A stretch of 64,000 nucleotides of DNA from VRUE01 sp963702035. GTDB taxonomy: Bacteria > Actinomycetota > Thermoleophilia > Solirubrobacterales > 70-9. The DNA lies in assembly GCA_963702035.1 (NCBI GenBank), contig OY969700.1, positions 1,612,001 through 1,676,000 on the forward strand. The letters are read 5' to 3'. The notes below the pieces were generated by a model. That model searched no databases, was not told the origin of the DNA, and saw only the letters and a list, made by a program, of their open reading frames with translations. This document shows positions 36,801 through 45,195 of the stretch, piece by piece (the first letter of the stretch is position 1; each line of letters begins with the position of its first letter). Made by a program: the position numbers and the translations under genes.

Positions 36801-37812
36801 CGCGACGATCGTCGGCGCGCCAGGGCTCAAGGACGAGCACCTGCCGATCTTCGACGTCGCGGTCGGCGAGCGGGCGATCTCCCACACCGGCCACATCGAC
36901 ATGATGGCGGCGACCCAGCCGTTCATCTCCGGCGCGATCTCCAAGACGGTCAACCTGCCGCAGTCGGCGACGGTCGAGGACATCGCCGACGCCTACACGC
37001 GCGGCTGGAAGGGCGGCCTCAAGGCGCTGGCGATCTACCGCGACGGCTCCAAGACCGCGCAGGCGCTGCGCACCGACGCGCAGGACGAGAAGGAGGCCGA
37101 GGCTGAGGCCGTCGCGCTGCCGCCGGAGCGCAAGCGGATGCCGCGCGAGCGCGAATCGATCACCCACAAGTTCTCGATCGCCGGCCACGAGGGCTACATC
37201 ACCGCCGGCAAGTACGACGACGGCTCGGTCGGCGAGATCTTCCTCACCGACATCGGCAAGGAGGGCTCGACGATGCGGGGGCTGATGAACGCCTTCGCCA
37301 CGGCGATCTCGCTCGGCCTGCAGTACGGCGTCCCGCTCGAAGACTTCGTGCGCAAGTTCAGCTACATGCGCTTCGAGCCGGAGGGGATCACCGGCAACCC
37401 CGAGATCCCCTTCGCCAAATCGCTGCCCGACTACATCATGCGCTGGGTCGCGAGCCGCTTCATCGAGGACACCGAGACGCTCGAGGAACTGGGGATCATG
37501 ACCCAGGAGGTGCGGGCCAAGAAGGATGCCGAGACCTCGCAGCTCGGGCTCGGCATCCCCACCGACACCGCCGGCCCGGCGAATGGCGGCAACGGCCACA
37601 CCAAGCCGGGCAACGACAACGGGGCAGCGAAGGCGAGCAGTGGCGAGGCGGTACCGGCCGCGGCGGCCTTCACCGAAACCCCCCCGGTCGTCCCCGCCAA
37701 GATGTCCGGCCTGGATCTAGGCCCCGCCTGCGAGCAGTGCGGCGGCATGATGCAGCGCACGGGCTCGTGCTACACCTGCTCCAGCTGCGGCAACAACACT
37801 GGCTGCGGCTGA
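33829..37812 (+). CDS. nrdJ: B12-dependent (class II) ribonucleotide reductase with intein
   Basis: 1327 residues from ATG 33829 with GAGAGGAGA upstream. Without the intein the protein is 941 residues. The N-terminal extein ends TPQCSA and the C-terminal one resumes CFILSVEDTMES; RGGSGSGINLS, NPCSEYMHVDDSACNLASLN and the catalytic core follow. The C-terminal tail has CEQCGG and CYTCSSCGNNTGCG, a likely zinc site with the redox cysteines. It reduces ribonucleotides using adenosylcobalamin and is oxygen-independent. A TTGACG/TAAAAC pair at 33778-33808 may be the promoter, with a long 19-base spacer. No B12 riboswitch fits in the short leader. Confidence 0.95.
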   Translation: MSQTATSAPKNGLKGLAIERRFSSPGTHPFDEIEWEVRDAVIGDPAAPAFEQRGVEFPKSWSQNATNIVAQKYFRGQLGSEQRESSVKQMVGRVAGTISGWGREGGYFASDEDAEAFEAELTSILLNQKAAFNSPVWFNVGFEETPQCSACQPHHALVSTPEGMVPIGELVEGDQVGREVYDANGATRVVAVKANGRKPVMRVKLRNGGFVEATPDHVVKAVSERRTEPQWLRVDQLKSGMRMHLHPHRAKVADRALVAAGGPASADFEGTDHLEALDETTRVDRAEAALAGWLQADGFVGQYEGGTNTSLTIEFQVANDDEYAWVMENLDVALPDVHRKVRVADTQEVEVRRIRLYGEVLRDFVERWELLARGTEIRVPSRLWTATHEEICAYLRSVFQADGYMTVNRTGGYENARIGFAVIGERWTEDLQILLNSIGIHSRRRRKSEPRSNRHDMHELSINIGSERVRFAELIGFVGEDKQHRLLASLELRNPKVCPDLREEEIVAIEELGVQEVYDIQTESGEYLSNNIAVHNCFILSVEDTMESILDWNTKEGRIFRGGSGSGINLSNIRGSMEQLKKGGTASGPVSFMRGADAWAGTIKSGGKTRRAAKMVVLNVDHPDIEHFVTCKADEEKKAGALRDAGFDMSIDGEGFTSIQYQNANNSVRVTDEFMEAFEAGEDWDLLARTSGETTKTLPARELMSLIAKAAWECADPGVQYDTIINRWHTCPESGRINASNPCSEYMHVDDSACNLASLNLMKFRREDGSFDVEDFEHAVDIVFLAQEIVVGFSSYPTEEIGANANAFRQLGLGYANLGALLMSDGLPYDSVEGRNVAAAITALMTGRAYRKSAQIAAGATGPYDEYGKNRDAHNGVMRMHRDASYDVDPTGIKGELLEAAQRSWDEAVELGEEHGYRNAQATVLAPTGTISFLMDCDTTGIEPDFSLVKFKELVGGGQMTIVNKSVPLALGTLGYSEAEIDQINAHIAENATIVGAPGLKDEHLPIFDVAVGERAISHTGHIDMMAATQPFISGAISKTVNLPQSATVEDIADAYTRGWKGGLKALAIYRDGSKTAQALRTDAQDEKEAEAEAVALPPERKRMPRERESITHKFSIAGHEGYITAGKYDDGSVGEIFLTDIGKEGSTMRGLMNAFATAISLGLQYGVPLEDFVRKFSYMRFEPEGITGNPEIPFAKSLPDYIMRWVASRFIEDTETLEELGIMTQEVRAKKDAETSQLGLGIPTDTAGPANGGNGHTKPGNDNGAAKASSGEAVPAAAAFTETPPVVPAKMSGLDLGPACEQCGGMMQRTGSCYTCSSCGNNTGCG
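34279..35436 (+). other. Intein with LAGLIDADG homing endonuclease inside NrdJ
   Basis: 386 residues, NrdJ positions 151-536. It begins with Cys151 (block A, CQPHHALVSTPEG), has block B as ATPDHVV, block F as VYDIQTESGEYL and block G as IAVHN, with Cys537 as the +1 nucleophile, so all splicing residues are present. Two LAGLIDADG-type motifs, AGWLQADGFVG and LRSVFQADGYMTV, show a homing endonuclease domain between the splicing halves, with the acidic residues kept. It interrupts the conserved QCSACF site near the substrate-binding region. Confidence 0.93.
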
Positions 37813-37826
37813 GCCCTAGCTAGGTA

Positions 37827-37852
37827 GACGGGATGGCGGGTGCCATCCCGTC
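37827..37852 (+). terminator. Hairpin after nrdJ
   Basis: GACGGGATGGC (37827-37837) and GCCATCCCGTC (37842-37852) form a perfect 11-bp stem with loop GGGT, 14 bases after the nrdJ stop. There is no T-run, so it may be a GC-rich actinobacterial type terminator. Confidence 0.65.
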
Positions 37853-37961
37853 AAGTCACCCGAGCTTCAATCCTCTCCTGGGAGCGCTTTGCTCGGCTTC
37901 AGGTCTCATCAGCTTGAGAGCCGTGGATCGTCTGCGAAGCCTGAGTCGTGCCGGTGATGGC

Positions 37962-38009
37962 TCAGCGAGCAAGCGCCTCGAGGATTCCTCGGATATCGAG
38001 ATCAGGCAC
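37962..38009 (-). pseudogene. Stump of a gene coupled to the small protein at 38002
   Basis: GTG 38009 overlaps the stop of the preceding small gene and starts MPDLDIRGILEALAR, then meets TGA after 15 codons. This opening resembles the first helix of small nucleotidyltransferase-fold proteins that are often paired with such a partner (about x-ILxxLxxHxVxFVxIGG), but the rest of the gene is missing. Identification is tentative. Confidence 0.35.
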
Positions 38010-38181
38010 TGCGCTGGCGACGCCCGGCTTCGGCCAGCTGGGCTATGACCCGCGAGAGCTCAAAGACCTGTTCCATCCTCTCGGCCGGCGTGAGCTCGAC
38101 GTATTCGCGGCGCAGGATGGCGCGCTCAACTGCCCCATCCGGCGTCCAATTTCCGGTTCGCTTCCTGGTCTTCACACTCAT
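38002..38181 (-). CDS. Small helical protein, possible toxin-antitoxin-like partner
   Basis: 59 residues from ATG 38181. After a basic start (VKTRKRTGNW) come two amphipathic helices: DGAVERAILRREYVELTPAE and RMEQVFELSRVIAQLAEAGR. The LTPAERMEQVFELS pattern is found in small proteins encoded just before nucleotidyltransferase-like genes, and here a truncated following gene overlaps it. It lies antisense over the junction where the hydrolase fragment begins. It may be expressed but orphaned. Confidence 0.5.
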   Translation of the reverse strand: MSVKTRKRTGNWTPDGAVERAILRREYVELTPAERMEQVFELSRVIAQLAEAGRRQRSA

Positions 38182-38201
38182 TACGGTACAACGACGCTCG
38201 G

Positions 38202-38730
38202 AAAGCGAGTGGCGGCGAGCAATGCCCGGCTGGGCGTCGATCCCGCTCGGATCGCTGTCGCCGGCGACAGCGCCGGCGGCAACCTTGCCGCCGCGGTCAG
38301 CCTGCTCACCCGCGCGGAGGGCCCAAGCCCGGCAATGCAGGCCCTGATCTACCCGGTCACCGACGTCGCCGGGGGTCAGCAATCGCGTGACACATTCGCC
38401 AAGGGCTTCTTGCTGGCCCGCGCGGACATGGACTGGTTCGAGCGCCATTACCTGCCGCCGGACGTCGATCGATCCGATTCCCGCGTCTCCGTACTTCGCG
38501 TCGCCGACCTCTCCGGCCTACCGCCCGCCTACGTCGCCACCGCCGGCTTCGACCCGCTGCGGGACGAGGGCGAGGCCTACGCGGCGCGGATGCGGGAGGC
38601 CGGGGTCGAGGTCACGCTTCGCCGCCACCCGGGGCTGATTCACGGCTTCGCCAACATGACCGCGATCAGCCGCACCGCCAACGCGGCGATGCTCGAGTTG
38701 GCCGGCGCCCTGCGCGTGGGCTTGGCCTGA
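38202..38730 (+). pseudogene. 5'-truncated alpha/beta hydrolase (HSL/lipase family)
   Basis: Recognisable homology starts at VAASNARLGVDPARIAVAGD and runs to the stop: nucleophile elbow GDSAGG, YPVTD, the acid in GFDPLRDEGEAY and the catalytic His in HPGLIHGF. The first 120 or so residues of the family, with the HGGG oxyanion motif and cap, are absent. The upstream frame to 37948 stays open but has no family likeness. A triad without the oxyanion loop should be inactive, so it is a gene remnant. Confidence 0.75.
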
Positions 38731-38733
38731 GCA

Positions 38734-41283
38734 TCACTCGTACTGCAGCGAGTCCAACACATCGAGCCGCGAGGCACGGCGGGCGGGCGCGATCGCGGCG
38801 AGCACACCGGCGAGGCCGGCGAGGATCAGCAGCACTATCAGCGAGCCGATCGGGTAGGAGAGCGCGAAGCCTTCGTCTTTCAAGGGCTGGGAGATCAGCG
38901 CCGCGAAGATCACGCCGAGCACCATCCCGAGGATCGCGCCGATCAGCGCGGTTATCACGGCCTCGTAGCGGATCATCGTCCGCACCTGGCGCCGCGACAT
39001 GCCGATCGCCCGCAGCATGCCCAGCTCGCGGGTCCGTTCGTGGATCGAGAGCGCCAGCGTGTTGGCAATCCCGAACAGCGAGATCACGACCGCCAGCAGC
39101 AGCAGGGCGTAGAACAGGTTGACGAGCTGATCGACCTGTTCTTCGCGGTTTTCCTTCAGTTCCTGCTGGTTGAGGACTTCGGCCGTCGGGAAGGCGCGTT
39201 CGGCTCCAGCGGTGATTGCCGCCTGGACTTCGGCCGCGTTCGCGCCGGGTTTGACGATGACGAAGTCAACGGTGTCCTGGGTCTGGTCGAAGGCGCGGGT
39301 CATCACCGCCTGGGTGATGACGACGTTGCCGAAGACTCCCGCCTTCGAATCGAACTCGCCGGCGACGCGGAAGGCCGGCTTCGCGCCGGTCTGACTCAGC
39401 AGGCGAAAGCTGTCGCCGACTTCGAGACCGTGATCGGAGGCGAACGAGTCCGAGACGACCGCTTCGTCGCCGCCCAGCTTGCGCAGCGTCGCGGGCCCAC
39501 CCTTCTTCCATTCGATCGAGACCGCGTCGCCGATGTCCGGAGTCGCCGCGCTGATTTTCGCCTTCGACCCCGCTCCGAGCAGCTCTGCTTCGGTCCCCCG
39601 GATCGTGGCCACGTGGCTCACTCCCGGAATATTCCGCGCCAGCGTCGCGGCGCCGGCCGGAATCGGCGAGAAGCCATCGGTGTTCTGGATCACCAGGCCG
39701 CCCTCGAAGTTTTCGTCGATGACCTGAGCCACGGAGCTCTTCAGGCCGGCGGCGAAGACGGTGACGAAGGTGACCAGGGCGAGGCCGATCATCAACGCCG
39801 CCGCGGTGACGGCGGTACGGCTCGGGTTGCGTTGGGAGTTCTCGCGCGCGAGGCGCCCCGTGAGCCGCCGGATTCGCTCCAGCGGCCAGCCCGCGACCGC
39901 GGCCAGCGGCGGGACGAGGCGGGGGCTGAAGAGCGAGACCGCGAGCACGATCACGACCGCCCCCGCGCCCATCAGACCGGCCCGGGTACCGGCGCCGCCA
40001 CTGCCGAACAGGCCAGCGAGGACCATCGCCAGGCCGGCGAGACCGAGCAGGACGGAGACGGCCAGGTAGACGAGGCGCCGCCTACGGCTCACGGGAGGGG
40101 CGTAGGCCCGCAAGGCTGCGATCGGCGGCACCCGGGTCGAGCGCAGCGCCGGCACCATCGAGGAAACCGCCGTGACCACGATGCCGACGAGCAGCGCGAC
40201 GACGACGGTGCGCGACTCCATCACCAGGCTCGTCGTCGGCAGGTCAACTTCGAAGGCCTTGAGGAGCGCGTTGAGCAGCAGCGCCATCACGTAGCCACCG
40301 CCGATCCCGATCAGCGCCCCCAGCAACCCGATCGCGAGCGCCTCGATCAGGACCGAGATGAGGATCTGCGGCCGGGATGCGCCCAGGGTCCGCAGTAGCC
40401 CGAACTCGGTCACCCGCTGGGCGACGGTGATCGAGAAGGTGTTGAAGATCAGGAAGGCGCCGACGAAGACGGCGACGAAGCCGAAAACCAAGAGGATCGT
40501 CTGCAGGAAGCCGAGGTTGTCGCGGATTTCTTCCGAGCCTCGGTCCGCTTTTTCGGTCGCGGTCTCGACCCGGGCCGACCGGGGCATGACGCGCTCGATC
40601 CGCCGCTTTAGCGTCAGCGGCGAGACGCCGCCCTGAGCCGCAACCGAGATCTGATCGAAGCGGCCGGCCTTGTGCGTCAACTGCTGCGCCGCCGGCAGCG
40701 TCACCTGGGCGATGCTGGCTCCACCAAAGGACGCGCTGCCCAGCTGGGTGAAGCCAACCAAGCGGAATGAGCGGGCGCTGCCCTGGCCGATCAGCTTGAT
40801 CTCTTCGCCCAGCTTTAGGTCGGAGCTTTCAGCCGCGGCCTCGTCGATCGAGGTTTCAGTCGGACCGCGGGGCGGGTGGCCGTCAACGTAGGTGAGCGAC
40901 TCGAGTCCATCGGGCAGGTGCGAGGAGATGAACTTCGGGGCGAACTTGTTGCCGATCTTTTCCCCTTCGGAATCGAAGAAGCCACCCGGCGTGAAGATCG
41001 CTCCGGCCGCCAGCTTCACCCCGGCGGTCTTACGCACCTTTGGCAGCAGCGAGGCCGGGATCGTCGGGATTTCGCCGTTTTCCTGTTCGACCGGATTCTT
41101 CGCGGTGACCACGACGCTGGTCCCCTTCAACGAGTCGCTGAAGATTTCGTCGAAGGCGGCGAAGATCGTATCCGTGAGGACGTAGGAGCCGGCTACGAAT
41201 GCGACGCCGATCACGACGGCGAAGGTCGTCCCCAGCGCTCGCACCCTGCGCGCCCAGAGACTCTTGACGGCGAGCCCGGTCAC
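38734..41283 (-). CDS. ABC transporter permease, two FtsX domains
   Basis: 849 residues from ATG 41283. An N-terminal membrane segment (GTTFAVVIGVAFVAGSYVLT) precedes a large extracellular MacB-like domain. Then come two FtsX-type membrane blocks at about 255-400 and 720-849, with an extracellular domain between them. The conserved LGASRPQI and AIGMSRRQV loops contact the ATPase. The stop is 3 bases from the end of the hydrolase remnant. With the ATPase just upstream it forms an exporter of the LolCDE/MacB type; cargo unknown. Confidence 0.92.
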   Translation of the reverse strand: MTGLAVKSLWARRVRALGTTFAVVIGVAFVAGSYVLTDTIFAAFDEIFSDSLKGTSVVVTAKNPVEQENGEIPTIPASLLPKVRKTAGVKLAAGAIFTPGGFFDSEGEKIGNKFAPKFISSHLPDGLESLTYVDGHPPRGPTETSIDEAAAESSDLKLGEEIKLIGQGSARSFRLVGFTQLGSASFGGASIAQVTLPAAQQLTHKAGRFDQISVAAQGGVSPLTLKRRIERVMPRSARVETATEKADRGSEEIRDNLGFLQTILLVFGFVAVFVGAFLIFNTFSITVAQRVTEFGLLRTLGASRPQILISVLIEALAIGLLGALIGIGGGYVMALLLNALLKAFEVDLPTTSLVMESRTVVVALLVGIVVTAVSSMVPALRSTRVPPIAALRAYAPPVSRRRRLVYLAVSVLLGLAGLAMVLAGLFGSGGAGTRAGLMGAGAVVIVLAVSLFSPRLVPPLAAVAGWPLERIRRLTGRLARENSQRNPSRTAVTAAALMIGLALVTFVTVFAAGLKSSVAQVIDENFEGGLVIQNTDGFSPIPAGAATLARNIPGVSHVATIRGTEAELLGAGSKAKISAATPDIGDAVSIEWKKGGPATLRKLGGDEAVVSDSFASDHGLEVGDSFRLLSQTGAKPAFRVAGEFDSKAGVFGNVVITQAVMTRAFDQTQDTVDFVIVKPGANAAEVQAAITAGAERAFPTAEVLNQQELKENREEQVDQLVNLFYALLLLAVVISLFGIANTLALSIHERTRELGMLRAIGMSRRQVRTMIRYEAVITALIGAILGMVLGVIFAALISQPLKDEGFALSYPIGSLIVLLILAGLAGVLAAIAPARRASRLDVLDSLQYE

Positions 41284-41292
41284 AGGCGTCCG

Positions 41293-42063
41293 CTAATCGA
41301 TCGTCTTCATCAGCTCGATCACATCGTCGGCGGAGCCAGGGGCGTCGTCGTGGACGATGCGGCCGTCGCGCAGGGTGATCAGACGATCGGCGTGCGCTGC
41401 CGCGGCGGGGTCGTGGGTGACCATGATCACCGTCTGCCCGAACTCGTCGACCGCCTGGCGCAGCAGCCCCAGCACCTCCGTGCTTGCTTTCGAATCGAGG
41501 TTTCCGGTCGGCTCGTCGGCAAAGACAACAGCCGGTTTGGAGACCAGCGCGCGGGCGACGGCGACACGCTGTTGCTGGCCGCCGGAGAGCTCGGAGGGCC
41601 GGTGGGTGCGGCGGTCTCCGAGGCCGACGGTGCCGATCAGTCGCTCGAGCCACTCGGCGTCCGGCTTGCGGCCGGCGATCGAGAGCGGCAGCACCAGGTT
41701 CTCCTCGGCGGTGAGGACCGGCAGCAGGTTGAAGAACTGGAAGACGAAGCCGAGCTTGTCGCGGCGCAGCTTGGTCAGCGCGGCGTCGTCGAGGCCGGTG
41801 ATCTCCTCGCCGTCGAGCGTGACCGTGCCCGAGCTGGGCGTATCGAGACCGGCGAGGATGTGCATCAGGGTTGACTTGCCCGAGCCCGACGGCCCCATGA
41901 TCGCGGTGAAGCGTCCCCGCTCGAAGCCGGTCGAGACATCGACCAGCGCGTCCACGGCAGCTTCGCCTTCGCCGTAGCGACGCGAGACGTTCGTCGCCGT
42001 CACCACTTGCCCGTTCTGACTCACGGTGGGCACCGTATCGATCTCATTGGTTGAGGGGGCCAT
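41293..42063 (-). CDS. ABC transporter ATP-binding protein (MacB/LolD type)
   Basis: 256 residues from ATG 42063. Walker A is GPSGSGKST at 57-65, the signature is LSGGQQQR and Walker B is AVVFADEPTGNLDS, with the GNLDS extension characteristic of the MacB/LolD group. Nine bases separate it from the permease gene, so the two form one exporter operon. A longer frame upstream translates into palindrome F and is not used. The ATG lies 6 bp from the left arm of that palindrome. Confidence 0.95.
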   Translation of the reverse strand: MAPSTNEIDTVPTVSQNGQVVTATNVSRRYGEGEAAVDALVDVSTGFERGRFTAIMGPSGSGKSTLMHILAGLDTPSSGTVTLDGEEITGLDDAALTKLRRDKLGFVFQFFNLLPVLTAEENLVLPLSIAGRKPDAEWLERLIGTVGLGDRRTHRPSELSGGQQQRVAVARALVSKPAVVFADEPTGNLDSKASTEVLGLLRQAVDEFGQTVIMVTHDPAAAAHADRLITLRDGRIVHDDAPGSADDVIELMKTID

Positions 42064-42068
42064 CTTGG

Positions 42069-42186
42069 TAGGGCCTCCCTCGGTAGGGGTTCCACTTAAC
42101 TTTTTCGGTGTATTGCTATCGAGCTGACGCCCAGAGCTGTCGGCGAAAAAGTACAAGACGTTCCACCCCTACCGAGGGAGGCCCTA
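42069..42186. repeat. Family F fold-back palindrome
   Basis: Perfect 22-bp arms at 42069-42090 and 42165-42186 enclose a 74-nt loop with an inner CTTTTTCG/CGAAAAAG pair, like the TTTTTCGCC/GGCGAAAAA pair of family C. It fills nearly the whole divergent gap between the ABC ATPase (start 42063) and the HAD-IIA gene (start 42204), so both promoters must lie in or on it. Confidence 0.85.
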
Positions 42187-42203
42187 ATAGCCTGGGCCAC
42201 TGA

Positions 42204-42989
42204 ATGGCGCTCGCGGATGAATTCGACGGACTGCTGGTCGATCTCGATGGGGTCGTCTGGATCGGGCGCGAGATGGTGCCTGGAGCCGTTGAGGCGCTGG
42301 CTGCGCTGCTCGAGCGCGGCAAGGAGGTCGTCTTCGTCACCAACAACTCCGTGAAGCAGCCCTCCGCCTACGCGGCTCGGCTGCGCGACGCCGGAATCGA
42401 GATAGCCGATAACCGGGTGCTGACCGGGGGGGCGGTAACCGCCCAGCTGGCCGCCGAGCGGGTCGGGGCCGGCGGAACCGCCTTCGTGATCGGGGCTCCG
42501 GGCTTCAAGGAGACGGTGGCGGCGGCCGGGCTGAAACTGCTCGGCGGCGAAGCAGGCCGATCCGCGGACGCCGTGGTGGTCTCCGCCCACCGCGAGTTCG
42601 ACTACGCCGAGCTACTCACCGCGACCCGGGCCCTGCAGGCCGGCGCGGCGCTGTTCGGGACCAGCCGCGACCCGACCCTGCCGATGCCCGGCGGTGCCTG
42701 GCCGGGCACGGGCGCAACCCTCGCGGCGGTCGAGACCGCTTCCGGGAAGCGGGCCGAGACCGCCGGCAAGCCCGAGCCCTATCTCTTCGACCAAGCGCGG
42801 GCGCTGATACCCAAGGCCGATCGGGTGGCGATCGTCGGCGACCGGATCGCGTCCGATATCGAGGGGGGCCGGAGAGCCGGGCTGATAACCGTGCTCGTCC
42901 TCACCGGCGCCGGCACGCGAGCCGAGGCCGAAGCCGCGACGCCACCGCCCGACCATGTGATCGACGACTTGCCCGCGTTGCTCCGATGA
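42204..42989 (+). CDS. HAD-IIA family hydrolase (NagD/PGP-like)
   Basis: 261 residues from ATG 42204. Motif I is VDLDGVVW with nucleophile Asp13; motif II is VTNNSV near 51. The cap lies between motifs II and III, as in class IIA. AGKPEPYLF holds the motif III Lys and VGDRIASDIEGG the motif IV acids. It dephosphorylates small phosphate esters such as sugar phosphates or phosphoglycolate. It overlaps the MFS gene by ATGA. Confidence 0.9.
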   Translation: MALADEFDGLLVDLDGVVWIGREMVPGAVEALAALLERGKEVVFVTNNSVKQPSAYAARLRDAGIEIADNRVLTGGAVTAQLAAERVGAGGTAFVIGAPGFKETVAAAGLKLLGGEAGRSADAVVVSAHREFDYAELLTATRALQAGAALFGTSRDPTLPMPGGAWPGTGATLAAVETASGKRAETAGKPEPYLFDQARALIPKADRVAIVGDRIASDIEGGRRAGLITVLVLTGAGTRAEAEAATPPPDHVIDDLPALLR

Positions 42990-44164
42990 CGGAAAGAACA
43001 CGCTCGGCGGTCGTGCGACCGGGCGCCGCGTTTGCCGGCGTCTTCGCCGTCACCTTCTCCGGGCTGGTCGCGGTCGGCGCCGTGCTTCCCGTCCTGCCGC
43101 GCTACGTGCACGGCCCGCTTGACGGCGGCAACATCGCCGTGGGGGTCGTGATCGGCTCGTACGCGATCACCGGCCTGCTCCTGCGCCCGCTCGCCGGTCG
43201 CCTCGCCGACCGTCGCGGTCGCAAGCCGGCGGTGCTGCTCGGCTCGGTCCTCGTCGCCGTCGCCGGCTTCCTCTACCTGCTGCCGTTCGGAGTGATCGGC
43301 CTGATCGGCGCCCGCCTTATCCTCGGCGCCGGCGAGGGCACGGTCTTCACCGCGGGCTCGGCCTGGATCGTCAACATCGCCCCGCCCGATCGGCGCGGCC
43401 GGGTGATCGGGCTCTACGGGCTGGCGGTCTGGTCCGGGCTCAGCGTCGGGCCGCTGGTCGGCGAGCTGCTCCTCCACGCCTCCGGCTACACCGCGGTTTG
43501 GCTCTTCGCCGGAGCCGCGCCGCTGGTCGGGGCGCTGATCGCACTGCGACTGCCTGACCCGTTCCACCCCAAACCGGCCGATGACGAGCACCAACCGCTG
43601 ATCGCCCCCGAGGCGGTCAGGCCGGGAACCGCGCTGGCGCTCGGCTCGCTCGGCTACGCGACGGTCGCCTCCTTCGTCGTCCTCCACCTCGACCAGCGCG
43701 GCGTCGGCCACGGGGCGGTCGTCTTCGGCGTGTTCGCGACGATGGTCGTCCTCACCCGCCTGGTCGGCGGCGACCTGCCCGACCGCATCGGCCCACTGCG
43801 GGTGGCGATGGGGGCGGCCTTCGTGGAGGCGATCGGACTGGCGACGATAGGCATCGCGCACAGCCTCGCCGTCGCGATCGTCGGCGCGATGGCGATGGGG
43901 GCGGCCTTCTCGCTGCTCTATCCCTCCCTATCGCTGATCGTCGTCGACCGCGTGCCAGAGACGCGGCGCGGCGCGGCCCTCGGCACCTTCACCGCCTTTT
44001 TCGACGCCGGCATCGGCTTCGGCGCGCCCCTGGCCGGCATCGCGGCTGCTCTCACCGGCTACGAGGGCGCCTTCCTTTTCTCGGCCGCGGTCGCCCTCGT
44101 CTCGATGGCGACGATCGCCTTCGCGGTCTCCGGCCGCGGTCGCCTTGCGCGTGTGGTCGCTTGA
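42986..44164 (+). CDS. Major facilitator superfamily transporter
   Basis: 392 residues from ATG 42986 with twelve hydrophobic segments. The MFS loop 2-3 motif appears as GRLADRRGRKPAVL near 72-85, and a related DLPDRIGPLRV lies in the second half. It is the type of small drug or metabolite exporter. Coupled to the HAD-IIA gene by ATGA, so a link between export and a phosphatase product is possible but unproven. A short CCCCC-TATA-GGGGG hairpin directly follows the stop. Confidence 0.88.
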   Translation: MTERTRSAVVRPGAAFAGVFAVTFSGLVAVGAVLPVLPRYVHGPLDGGNIAVGVVIGSYAITGLLLRPLAGRLADRRGRKPAVLLGSVLVAVAGFLYLLPFGVIGLIGARLILGAGEGTVFTAGSAWIVNIAPPDRRGRVIGLYGLAVWSGLSVGPLVGELLLHASGYTAVWLFAGAAPLVGALIALRLPDPFHPKPADDEHQPLIAPEAVRPGTALALGSLGYATVASFVVLHLDQRGVGHGAVVFGVFATMVVLTRLVGGDLPDRIGPLRVAMGAAFVEAIGLATIGIAHSLAVAIVGAMAMGAAFSLLYPSLSLIVVDRVPETRRGAALGTFTAFFDAGIGFGAPLAGIAAALTGYEGAFLFSAAVALVSMATIAFAVSGRGRLARVVA

Positions 44165-44203
44165 CCCCCCTATAGGGGGTACAAACGACCAATATCGGGC
44201 GGA

Positions 44204-45001
44204 TCAGGGGCGTTCGGCGATCAGTAGCGCCTGGGCGGCGCGGCCGATGCGACCGCGCGCGTCGGAGAGGACCGACTCGGCGGTGCCGATCCCGTGCGTT
44301 TGCGGGATGGTGACGGCATCCACGCAGACCCACTCGCCCTCGGGCATCCGCTCGAGATGGACGCTGAGGTCGACGTTGATGAAGAGGTAGCGACGCCAGT
44401 CGAGCACCGCGCTGATCCCGTTGCCGACGTCGGCGGCGACCAGCGTCCGCTGCAGCGGCGTCGGCTCCTCCCCGGCGACCAGTCGGCAGCCCATCCGCAT
44501 CCAGACCGTCGCCGGCCCCGGGTCCAGAAACCCGCCGCCGACCGAACGCCACTCCATCGCCGTGTGGTAGCCGACCGACTGCCCGGTCTCGAAGAACTCA
44601 GGCACGTCCCCCTCCTCCGGCCCCGGCGGCGGCGCGGGCGTCGGCGCCACCGCGTCGGGGATCTCCAGCTCACTCGTCCGAATCCGCCAGGCCCGAGCCC
44701 TGACCAGCTCCCCCGCCTCCCCAAAAAGCGTCGCCTCGATCAGCTGCACGCTGCGCCCGGGCCGCACCACCTCAGCCTCGACCCGAACCGGCCCGATAGG
44801 AACGGGCCGCAAAATCTCAAACGTGACCCGAGCAACCTGAAACCCCTCGCCCCCAGGGACCCGCTCAATCTCCCGCCCAAGCAGCGCCGAGGGCGGCCCC
44901 GCGTGTTGCGCATCGGGATCCCAGGGCCCCCGAGTCAACTCAGAAGCAATGAACCCCCCACCGTCATCTCGCTCGTAGAACGCCTCGGGCACGGCGCGCA
45001 T
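44204..45001 (-). CDS. Thioesterase-family protein, double hot-dog (TesB-like)
   Basis: 265 residues from ATG 45001. Two hot-dog halves can be seen: the first with GPWDPDAQHAGPPSALLGREIE and VARVTFEILRPVPIGPV, the second with RTLVAADVGNGISAVLDW and FINVDLSVHLERMP. This layout is that of acyl-CoA thioesterase II-like proteins of actinobacteria. It likely hydrolyses acyl-CoA; the chain length is unknown. An upstream open frame reads into palindrome A2 and is discarded. Confidence 0.85.
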   Translation of the reverse strand: MRAVPEAFYERDDGGGFIASELTRGPWDPDAQHAGPPSALLGREIERVPGGEGFQVARVTFEILRPVPIGPVRVEAEVVRPGRSVQLIEATLFGEAGELVRARAWRIRTSELEIPDAVAPTPAPPPGPEEGDVPEFFETGQSVGYHTAMEWRSVGGGFLDPGPATVWMRMGCRLVAGEEPTPLQRTLVAADVGNGISAVLDWRRYLFINVDLSVHLERMPEGEWVCVDAVTIPQTHGIGTAESVLSDARGRIGRAAQALLIAERP

Positions 45002-45013
45002 CTTTCCAGGCAA

Positions 45014-45140
45014 GGGCGCCGGGGGGCGCCCCGACGGTGCCTCGCGAAGCGGCTCCGCAGAGTGGTTCTCAGCCGCGAAGCGGCACAAGATTTGTCGCCG
45101 AAGGCGACATAGGCACCCGGCGGGGCGACCCCCGGCGCCC
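45014..45140. repeat. Family A fold-back palindrome, copy A2
   Basis: Arms at 45014-45042 and 45111-45140 pair with a few mismatches. The core at 45041-45110 shares the TCGCGAAGCGGCTCCGCAGA block and the CCGCGAAGCGGCAC block with A1. The small inner hairpin is TGTCGCCGAAGGCGACA here and CACCGGCCGAAGGCCGGTG in A1: the same GAA turn on a different stem. It lies between divergent thioesterase and msrB genes. Confidence 0.8.
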
Positions 45141-45195
45141 CGTCACAGAATGGTTAGACACGCGGCGTACCCTTGGTGTAAGCGAAAGGAGCGAG

